This document shows positions 55,900 to 64,000 of a stretch of 64,000 nucleotides of DNA, in pieces (within the stretch, counting starts at the first letter, position 1; each line of letters starts with the position of its first letter). The notes under the pieces are model-generated. The model was given only the letters and a program-made list of their open reading frames with translations. It was not told where the DNA came from and searched no databases. The position numbers were made by a program, and so were the translations under genes. Source of the stretch: Gymnothorax reevesii (Eukaryota > Chordata > Actinopteri > Anguilliformes > Muraenidae); the NCBI GenBank assembly GCA_029721435.1, contig CM056583.1, positions 47,583,120 through 47,647,119 of the forward strand, read 5' to 3'.

Positions 55900-56497
55900 G
55901 TACATACAGGTTTTGGAGCAACATATGTTGCCATCCAAGCAAAATTTTTTTAATGGACGCCACTGCTTATTTCAGCAAGACAATGCCAAGCCACATTCTG
56001 CACGTGTTACAACAGCATGGCTCCGTAGTAAAAGAGTGCGGGTACTAGACTGGCCTGCCTGTAGTCCAGACCTGTCTCCCATTGAAAATGTGTGGCGCAT
56101 TATGAAGCGTAAAATACGACAACGGAGACCCCGGACTGTGGAACAACTTAAGCTGTACATCAAGCAAGAATGGGAAAGAGTTCCACCTGAAAAGCTTCAA
56201 AAATTGGTCTCCTCAGTTTCCAAAAATTTACTTAGTGTCGTTAAAAGGAAAGGCGATGTAACACTGTGGTAAAAAGGCCCCTGTGCCAACTTTATTGCAA
56301 TGTGTTGCTGCCTTTAAATTCTAAGTTAATGATTATTTGCAAAAAAAAAAAAAAAGTTTCTCAGTTTGAACATTAAACATCTTGTCTTTGCAGTGTATTC
56401 AATTGAATATAAGTTGAAAAGGATTTGCAAATCATTGTATTCTGTTTTTATCTACGATTTACATAACGTGCCAACTTCACTGGTTTTGGGTTTTGTA
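55900..56497 (+). pseudogene. Tc1-like transposon 3' fragment with transposase C-terminus
   Basis: A fragment of the same family as 35963-37574, in the opposite orientation and cut on the left. The ORF at 55913-56272 keeps the DDE C-terminus: [47 protein letters not shown] and KGDVTLW. The right end matches (ccaacttcactggttttggg) and is followed by TA at 56496-56497. Because the first catalytic Asp is missing, it is not functional. Confidence 0.85.
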
Positions 56498-56929
56498 TAT
56501 GCTGTGTGAAACTACAAATCTTTACACTAAACAAGCAACACTACCATGTTATTTTATCAGTCCTGGCCTTATCCATTCAATTATAATGCCAACACATTAA
56601 AACGAATGGTATTCTATCATAAATATGGCCGTTTCCCTGGGAAAGGGGGATCCCAGGCATCTTTCAATGCACGACCCAATATTCCATAAACCTTTCATAT
56701 GACCCTGACCGTCTTTGACTAATTACTTTCTCTATGAATAGATTGGAAACAATCCAATATAGACCTGAACAACTTGTTTCGGCTTGTTTCAAACCTTAGG
56801 GTTGGTCAAAATAGAGTCTAGAAGTCCAGCAATGAGAGAGTCTTGGACTTAACCACGTTAGTAGGAAAAGTGCCACTTTCTATTATGGCAAAATATTGAA
56901 GGACACAACACTCTAGTTGGAAATCATGG

Positions 56930-58533
56930 ATGTCAAATTTGGACTCGTCTGACCACAGGACATTTTGCCACTTTGCTACAATCCATTTTAATTTAGCCTT
57001 GGCCCATAGAACACAGCGGCACTTCTAGATCATGCGCAACAATGGCTTCCTTTTTGCATGATTGAGTTTTAGGTGCCATCTGTGGATGGCACGGCGGACT
57101 GTGTTTACAGACAGTGGTTTCTTGAAATATTCCTGGGCCCATTCAGTAATGTCAATGACAGAATCATGCCAGTGAGTGATGCAGTGGCGTCTGACAGCCG
57201 GAAGATCACGGGCATCCAGTAAAGGTCTTCAGCCTTGTCCAGACTCCCTTACGCACCAAGATTTTTCCAGTTTCTCTGAATCTTTTGATGATATTGTGCA
57301 CTGTCGATGACAAGACCTTCAAAGCCTTTGCAATTTGACGTTGAGGAACATGGTTTTTAAAGTATTACACAATTTTTTTACGCAAGCCTTCACAGCAGGG
57401 GCCAAGCTAGAACTGGGAATTGGGGGGGCACAGACACGTCCCTTTATGACAATTAGGATAGTCCTGGCTAGTTCTCAATTATTTTTCTTTATTGACGCGT
57501 TTTCCAATTATCATAATAGGCAACTGAAGACACGATTTCTCATGCGATCTAACAGCGATGAAGTCATGGGGTAAACTCTGCAAAACTGAGAATTGGGGTG
57601 GACGTTACATCTGTTTTAAAGAATTATTAGTCCTGACCTGTTCGCAGGCATTTTCATGATTAACAAAATGTTTACTCCGAGAGCACTCCACACTTAACAG
57701 GTGCTGCTTGTTCTCCCCGATTAGGTAAGACGACAATCATTCCTCTGGACGCGTTTGCTTAATTTAAATCAACGTCAAATAGAGCCGCATGCTTTTTATA
57801 GCCTATTTCACTGCCAAGTGCCACTTTTTTCCCACTCAATACCGAGAGTAATTTTGGATAACGTTGATTTAAATTAAGCGAACGTTTCCAGATGAATGAT
57901 TGTCGTCTTACCTAATCGAGGAGAACAAGCAGCACCTGTTAAGTGCAGAGCACTCTCGGAGTGAACATTTTGTTAATCATGAAAATGCTGTTAGATCGCA
58001 TGAGAAACCGTGTCTTCAGTTGCTTATTACGATAATTGGAAAACGCTTCAATAAAGAAAAATAATTGAGAACTAGCCAGTACTATCCTAATTGTCATAAA
58101 GGGACGTGTCTGTGCCCCCCCAATTCCCGGTTCTAGCTTCGCCCTTGCTTCACAGGTGGGAGAGTCTCTTGCCATCTTTACTTCTGAGAGACTTAGCCTC
58201 TCTAACATCCCTTTTATAGCCAATCATGTTACACACCTGATGCCAGTTAACTTAATCACATGCTAAATGTTCTTTCAGCTGTTTCCCTTGTATATTAATT
58301 GCTTTTTCATCCCTTTTTTGCCTGTGTCCCAACTTTTTTGAGACCAATTGCTGCCATAAAATTTGAAATAAGCTCATTTTGTGGATAAAAATGTTAGATG
58401 TCTCGGTTTCAACATTTGAAATGTCATCTATGTTCTATTGTAAATAACCTGTTGGCTCATGTGATCTGAAAGTCATTGCATTTTGATTTTATTCACAATA
58501 AATCCAACAATTTTGGAATTGGGGTTGGATATG
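56930..58533 (-). mobile_element. Tc1-like transposon, minus strand, split by a hAT-type foldback
   Basis: The right end at 58500-58533 (aatccaacaattttggaatt gggg) is a Tc1-like terminus. The minus-strand transposase is readable in pieces from 58250 back to 56940: HTH region near 57250-57370, then a DSGHD-like linker and a WTSDESKF-type WSDE region near 56940 (complement of gactcgtctgacc). The DDE C-terminus is lost. At 57396-58147 it is interrupted by the element below. Confidence 0.7.
57388..58155. mobile_element. hAT-type foldback element with 8-bp duplication CTTCACAG
   Basis: CTTCACAG occurs at 57388-57395 and 58148-58155. The element starts CAGGGGCCAAGCTAGAAC and ends with gttctagcttcgcccttg, and the two halves are inverted over about 350 bp (attggaaaacgcttcaataa against its complement; gattgtcgtcttacctaatc against its complement). 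CAG-type ends and an 8-bp duplication fit hAT. There is no coding sequence. A diverged relative of one arm lies at 60280-60400. Confidence 0.8.
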
Positions 58534-58879
58534 ATGGGCAGGGGACTGATGATTACGTTGCTTAGTGTAAGTGCATTCGGATTCTCTAGCGCGGTTGTCT
58601 TCCGAAGTCGTTTGGAATTCCCCTTTACACCTGTCCTTTATCTTACGACATTTTCCACAAAGGTTAAAGAGAAGTGGTTAGGTTTTTGTGGATAGGACGT
58701 AATTTTTTTTGAGTTGCCGGACACAGTCCGGGATTCATATTTCATAAATTTGACAAGTTGGTCGCCCACTGCGGGACTTAGTCAAATTTCTGAAAGCTGG
58801 TGGTATCACCGCATTAGTTTTGAAAATCAGATTCTTTGCTCCAGAACATTACGACCACCCAGCTGAAGAGCGTGACACC

Positions 58880-59640
58880 AGTTCACCCCTTTCCCTGCAG
58901 CACCTGAGCCTGGCCCCCGGGGGCCTTTTGGGGGTAGTCACCTGGAAGAGAAAGGCGCGCCCTGGGGGGGGTTGCTGGGACACGGGGCGGGGCAGGGAAA
59001 CTAAGGGGGGGTGGGGGCTTTTCGGCTAATAACTCTGCGCTGCAGCAAGCTACAAGGACTGGGTTTGGAGGTGGCAAAAGCGGGGGGAGCCCTTTCAGGG
59101 GAGCCCTGGCTGAACCCAGGGTGCAGTGTCGGTCGGCCGCTGAGGGCGCAAACATGTTCCAGCCCCCGGCCTCCCCAGGATGGGAAGGCCCAAGTTGCCA
59201 CCCGCCGGTCACTTAGGTCCAAGTCGCCACCTGCCGGTCACCTTCGAGGGGCCGGGCCGGACGGGCCGAGGCCCCTCGAGGAGGGCTGCAGCCCCGCAGG
59301 GACCCGGGGGGGCCCGTGGAATGCAGCAGCGCCCCGTCGGAGTATTACCCTTATCTCCGCCCTGCGGTCGGCTATCGGGATGAGGTTTGTGGCGAGGCAA
59401 AGCTGGGATGGAGCCCTCTCACCAGGCCCCCAGCTCGACCCGGGAAGCAGCCAGGGCAGGGCCCAAACCCACCCTGTCTGATTAGTTTTGGCCGCCACCT
59501 TCCCCTTCCGCCCAGTGGGCTCCGGGGGGCCGGGCCTGCTCCCCAGTCATTTCCAGGGGTCCTCCCTGGCGCCCCGGGCTAAGCCCACCCCCACCCAAGC
59601 TCTCAGGGCCCCCGGGGTCGAGGCCCTGTCCTTCTGGGGC
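58880..59640. other. GC-rich island of unknown nature
   Basis: About 760 bases with many G and C runs (ggccccc gggggcc, cctggggggg) stand out from the AT-rich surroundings. ORFs occur in nearly every frame (for example 59011-59481, 156 codons) as expected from GC-rich sequence lacking stops; none shows a known domain. A short direct repeat is visible: aagtcgccacctgccggtca at 59220 resembles aagttgccacccgccggtca at 59190. It could be an inserted repeat, a CpG-island-like regulatory sequence or a satellite piece. Confidence 0.4.
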
Positions 59641-59847
59641 CATAGCATGTCCTCTTTGCGCTTTCATGCCTTTTCACTGTTTTCCTTTTGTGTCCCGCTC
59701 TCTCCTGTGTCTCCTATCAACTCCTGTGCTACTTTGGTATCATAGTTGTTGTCATTGTGAAGCACTTTATGTTTTGATCTCTGCGAGAGGGATAATGTAC
59801 GTGAGTTGGTCATTATTGTGGAAAACCCCTTCAGGGCAATTAGATTA

Positions 59848-59851
59848 AAAA

Positions 59852-59897
<46 letters not shown>
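59848..59897. repeat. (A)n(TA)n microsatellite
   Basis: Poly(A) followed by about 22 TA units. Confidence 0.95.
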
Positions 59898-59901
<4 letters not shown>

Positions 59902-60279
59902 TAAAAATATTTTAATCTAAGGGATAGTTAAGGGATAAAATATTCATGAAGTAAAATCACCTATTGGATGTCCGTCCCGCCTCTTTGTCCGACCCCGCCC
60001 CATTCCGCGGCCTGCAGTCTGGGGTACTGGGAAGGCACGCGAACTGTTATCCATGCAACTGCGGAGAGATTTTGCACGTTCACATTACGAAAGCGGCCAA
60101 GTTGCCGAGGCGAGACGTTACTGCTGCGAACAGTCAACACTGCTGGCCAGCACACGGCCCGTTGTTAGACCTGAAAATTCCGGGACTAATATCACTCAAG
60201 TGTTTGCCACCAACATGACAATATGCCCCGCCGCCTAAATTTTATGTGTCTGTAGAGATGGAGTCCAATGCAATATATA

Positions 60280-60400
60280 ATTAGTCCTGGCAGATTCTAG
60301 ATGATTTTCCTTCATTCACACGTTTTCCAATTCAAGAATAATCAAGTGGCAGTTAAAGACACGGCTTCTCTCCCCCGTGCGATTTAAAAGCGACAAAATA
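60280..60400. repeat. Diverged copy of the hAT-type foldback arm
   Basis: attagtcctggcagattcta, cacacgttttccaattcaag and gacacggcttctct match the arm at 57450-57545 with differences. Confidence 0.5.
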
Positions 60401-61178
60401 TTGGGCTATATTCAGTACCGAAAAATTATTAGATTATAATTAGGTCTATGCACCATCACTCGGCGATGGCATTTCATAACTATTCAGTGAATGAAGGTAA
60501 TTTTGGCGACAAGTACATACACCTGTTTTTGCAGCATGGTCGCTCAATTCGTAGTTTTAAAAAAAAAAAAATAGACAGCTGTCCGATTTCAGACTTACTA
60601 GTCTGAAATGCCCTCGCCGGTAAGAGTACCATACACAACCTCCAGCAAAATCGAAAAAAATCACAACTTTTTCAGCTTACCTTAATGTTTAGATACCAAG
60701 TAAAGTATTCGGGTGTGGAAAAACATCGACCGTACATCCAGTAAAGATAATTTACACATTAATTTCCACAGCGGCTATACGTGCTACTAGCTTATAAAGG
60801 TGGCAGCCATGACACTGTTGACAATACTAGGGCATGCGCACTTTGCGCAGCGTAAGCACGCGCGCGTGCCGCAAGGGCGAGCGCTCAGTTTCCGCGCGCT
60901 ACTGTGTTCCACGCGACAGCCGCTTGTGTCATTGTGGGGCTTCATTCATTCGCGCCTGGACCTCTGTTTGAGTAATTTTGGAATTTACGCGAAGTTGGCC
61001 TGATGATTTTATTCAATGGACGTCGTGTCCGTGTGCAAATGAAGCTGTGTGGTGGTGCCCGGAACCGTTAATAATGCGGTTCCGGGCGCAAAGTTTCATT
61101 GTTTTTTTTTTTTTTTCTTTGGACCTTATAGGAGACCTCTGCCGAAGCAGAAGTCTGGAGAGTGGTGGCGACAAGATG

Positions 61179-62252
61179 TTACATGCTCTTTGGTGGCGCG
61201 TAGAGCAACAAGATGTCGGCTAAAATTTGAGCAAAGTGGTCGACGCCGCTGTGTTTACGTCGCCACATGTACTCTGCCAAATAGAAGCCTAAGCCGTCGC
61301 TGCTGCTGGTGTGCGTGGATGGCAAGGACCTCTTGATCTGCCACCACTGGCACTCAATATTTTGCGTGTGCACGCCAGGGTCGGCAGGATCCACGAAATT
61401 TAAGGAATGGTTCACCGTGAGGTGCTGGAAGTTTTCCTCGCTGAGGCAATCGTACGCCCGCCAGCAGTCGGTGACGATTTGCGAACCGGCGGCAACATAC
61501 TCCTTAATAAGGGGTATTAACGTCGCCGAACTCCGGTCCTCGACCTCAACGAAAAAAACCTCCTTAGTTTCGCGGCAAATTCCTCCCAAAACCCACTTGC
61601 CATCGCGCAAACGACCGCGGTTGTATTTACGGCGGCCAAATTTGGACTCGTCGATTTCCACGACGCGTCCCGGGCCCCCTATAGCGGTGGCACTGCACTG
61701 CTGGACGACGTGGAGGCAAACTTCGCGGCAATAACTGAACCAGTCGACGACGGTCTCCTTGCTCGTGAGCTCGCCGTCGAGGCTGGATTCTTTTATTGCC
61801 GCTTTGTTTGACATCCGCGCCGCCCAGCAGTAGGTGAGCACCAGGACTTTCTCAAGCGACAGCCTGCTACCAGCGAACCAGCTGCCACGACATATGCTGC
61901 GGTCGGAGGTGCGCGTGCTGCATCTCCGATTGTGGCAGCGCCACACGAAGCCCACTCGAGAGTCTGCTTTCGCAAACCACGAGAGGGCTCTGCGACACCG
62001 CCGACAAAGCGGAGAGCGAGCAATCAGACCCCGCTCTTTGCAGAACTCAATCGTGGTCTCTGAAGTCCGCAGCTGCCTAGAGAGCCGCCACAAGTTCCAC
62101 TCATCTTGCACCGTGCAATCACTCATTTTGGTTCTTGTTGGTCGGTGAGGACTATACCAGCCTATATAGTCTCGAAATAAACTTTGTGCACGTACGTCCA
62201 ATTTCATCGCGCCCTTTCTTTCCCATTTGAAATGGGAAACACGCGGGTGCAT
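61179..62252 (-). CDS. Merlin-family (IS1016/ISXO2-like) transposase, intact ORF
   Basis: A 357-codon uninterrupted minus-strand ORF. The N-terminal third has a zinc-ribbon-like Cys pattern (CRRCRRALSW, WRCHNRRCS). The catalytic part has VVEIDESKFGRRKYNRGR (first Asp), a WVLGGICRE strand, FFVEVEDRSSATL, IVTDCWRAYDCL (second Asp), TVNHSLNFVDP, HTQNIECQWWQIKR (Glu of the DDE triad) and FYLAEYMWRRK. This is the ISXO2-like DDE domain of Merlin transposons, which relate to bacterial IS1016. An internal Met at about 62123 (MSDCTVQDEW) is another possible start and gives the more usual beginning. Codon use is more GC-rich than the neighbourhood. Terminal inverted repeats were not identified. An intact frame suggests recent insertion or retained function. 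Confidence 0.9.
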   Translation of the reverse strand: MHPRVSHFKWERKGAMKLDVRAQSLFRDYIGWYSPHRPTRTKMSDCTVQDEWNLWRLSRQLRTSETTIEFCKERGLIARSPLCRRCRRALSWFAKADSRVGFVWRCHNRRCSTRTSDRSICRGSWFAGSRLSLEKVLVLTYCWAARMSNKAAIKESSLDGELTSKETVVDWFSYCREVCLHVVQQCSATAIGGPGRVVEIDESKFGRRKYNRGRLRDGKWVLGGICRETKEVFFVEVEDRSSATLIPLIKEYVAAGSQIVTDCWRAYDCLSEENFQHLTVNHSLNFVDPADPGVHTQNIECQWWQIKRSLPSTHTSSSDGLGFYLAEYMWRRKHSGVDHFAQILADILLLYAPPKSM

Positions 62253-62335
62253 TTAAGGCTGCCCAATGATATGACGTTAACGACAATAATAGATCATTGA
62301 GAAGGAAAAGGACCTCATCTATAATTTCGCTCATG

Positions 62336-62735
62336 TTATCCGCGCCTCACACCGCGAGAGATCAACCAGCGTGCCTCATAATTGCAAGACTTTGGCACCG
62401 CGCGCATTGTTTTTAATTTGTCACGACACTGATCTATTGTTCTGTCATAAGCAGGCGAATGCGCACAAAGTTTAGTGCGTGTGTCTGTGTGTGTATACCG
62501 TGCCAAATCCTCCTCCTCCTCTTCCAACCGTACTCGCCGCGTGCCGCACGGCACACTCATCACCAAACGAACTAAACCATCTCTATCCCTATCCAACTCA
62601 TAGGGAATCCTATCCCTATCCCTATCCCTCACCTTAACCCAACTCAGCCACAAATAGTTTGTTCTGCTCAAATGATTTTACCTAGTGTCTCCGGATCGGC
62701 CACCAGCATGAAAGACATCAAAATGGATATTCACT
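62336..62735. other. GC-richer flank of the Merlin ORF with (CCCTAT)n
   Basis: Possibly the 5' part of the Merlin element, but no inverted ends were matched. A run of tatccctatcc units at 62578-62628 is a telomere-like simple repeat. The minus-strand 111-codon ORF across it is repetitive and not supported as a gene. Confidence 0.4.
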
Positions 62736-62972
<237 letters not shown>

Positions 62973-63024
62973 TTCAGGCTTTAGCGATGAATAGAAAGTA
63001 ATGTTGATGAGCTGGCAACAATCT

Positions 63025-63115
63025 CCGTTGGTGTAGTGGTTAAGGCCACAGTCTATGGTGTGATTAACATTGCATTCTTCACAGGGTTCCTGGTTCGAAT
63101 CTCACCGCAAACACT
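63025..63115 (+). mobile_element. tRNA-like SINE head fragment
   Basis: ccgttggtgtagtggttaag is an A-box-like start and ggttcctggttcgaatctca holds a B box (GGTTCGAAT). The stems of a real tRNA do not pair, so this is read as a SINE head rather than a tRNA gene. No tail was identified. Confidence 0.5.
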
Positions 63116-64000
63116 AATGTAATGTATGACTTAACATGTAAGGCTTCATTCACAGCATCATCGACGGAAAACAGAAAAAAAAACAAAAAACAAAAGTAGT
63201 TCAAGAGGTAGGACATAGAGTGAAAGACAGGAGGTAACAAAACACATACGTGTATCGTCATTAGCGCGTTTTTTTTTTTTACGCGCACCGCGTTTTACGC
63301 GCGCCGCGTCTACCCCTTCCTTTTAAAATTGTTCCCCCATCATTCTAAACCCCCTTCTCACTCATAAAAACCCCCCAAAAATATTTGTGCCCCCTTTTAA
63401 AATTATTCTGGCCAAAAAAAACCCAAAAAAAGTGGAGGTTGTGAATGGTACTCTTACCGAAAAACTTGTTAATTACGGAAACCCTATCAGAATTAGCCAG
63501 GATTAATTATTTTCAAAAAAGGAGGAATATTAGCCCCGAATTTTTGAGGTCCAACGACACGCCTGCCAACAAAGGAGCAGAAATAAATCATGTCGACATA
63601 AACAGTAATCTACGGCAGTATGTATTCATTAAAAACCCAGCACACACTTATTTCAGGAAATTACCCGTTTTTTGAGTACAGAAACTGTCGTGAATCCTGC
63701 TGAATGGCCAGTAAATCATGCATGTCAGCATTTAGCTGTGAGAGCACAGAAACGTTACATGTATTTATAAGGACAACAGCACAACTGATAAGTCTGCCAG
63801 GTCACTTCATAAAGATATTTTCTGCTGCTTTCTAATAAAACAACGCCAGTAACGTTAGCCCTAGCATCTGAAACAGGCTAACGTTAGTTCGACTGCCAAA
63901 TCACAGTAACATCACATGCACTGCGGGGTACTGTAACAATTACAAGACTCTGGCTATTCGAACAGCGACTGTGCTTGTAAGCGACGTTCACTCGCTTACT
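63116..64000. other. Window end without recognised features
   Basis: It contains a T-run and a cgcgcaccgcgttttacgcg inverted-looking motif at 63279-63309, and an aacgttagcccta/taacgttag repeat near 63850-63890. The plus-strand ORF at 63445-63675 has no recognisable domain. Confidence 0.4.

Noticed and set aside
59011..59481. 156-codon ORF in the GC-rich island
   Set aside because: GC-rich sequence lacks stop codons in most frames; overlapping ORFs occur on both strands and none shows a domain.
62336..62671. 111-codon minus-strand ORF
   Set aside because: Largely a translation of (CCCTAT)n and a Glu-rich (TCC)n stretch; no domain.
63025..63115. tRNA gene
   Set aside because: A- and B-box-like motifs are present but the acceptor and T stems do not pair; a SINE head is more likely.

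Overview
This is a vertebrate window, most likely from a ray-finned (teleost) fish. It is AT-rich with large introns and many (TG)n/(TA)n microsatellites. It carries numerous Tc1-like transposons, PIF/Harbinger-like, hAT-like, THAP-bearing and Merlin DNA transposons, and tRNA-derived SINEs. The species cannot be named from the sequence.

One host gene dominates. On the + strand, 35 exons between 1726 and 53538 splice into a single open frame with no phase conflict: 4,736 nt, about 1,577 residues. The product is a type I transmembrane lectin receptor that looks like a mannose-receptor-family protein with extra modules. The order is CTLD1, a proline linker, a SUEL/rhamnose-binding lectin domain, an F5/8 type C (discoidin) domain, an LCCL domain, CTLD2 to CTLD8, a Ser/Thr/Pro stalk, a transmembrane helix and a short tail with an NPxF-type endocytic motif. 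The 5' end (signal peptide and anything before CTLD1) was not found and probably lies upstream. Four CTLDs (4, 5, 6, 8) carry the EPN...WND signature of mannose-type calcium-dependent sugar binding. CTLD1 and CTLD3 carry the galactose-type QPD. The protein would therefore present several sugar specificities plus cell-surface or matrix-binding modules on one endocytic receptor. This architecture is the main item of interest.

Layout: 1-1725 is 5' flank or an upstream intron. 1726-7564 holds CTLD1, SUEL, F5/8C and LCCL. 7732-15023 holds CTLD2-4. 20898-30072 holds CTLD5-6. 34690-44106 holds CTLD7-8. 48523-53538 holds stalk, TM, tail and stop, with a poly(A) signal at 53727. The long introns are filled with transposons, often nested. 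One Tc1-like element (31.7-34.3 kb) holds a MITE that itself holds a Harbinger-like element. A second Tc1-like element (49.3-53.4 kb) holds an element flanked by TTTA duplications that itself holds a THAP-bearing element.

53.8-64 kb is downstream sequence with no further host gene recognised. It contains Tc1-like copies (one split by a hAT-type foldback element with an 8-bp target duplication), a GC-rich island at 58.9-59.6 kb, an intact 357-codon Merlin transposase ORF (61179-62252, minus strand), a near-perfect 118-bp palindrome next to a TA microsatellite, and a tRNA-like SINE fragment. All assignments come from reading the sequence; no database search was possible.
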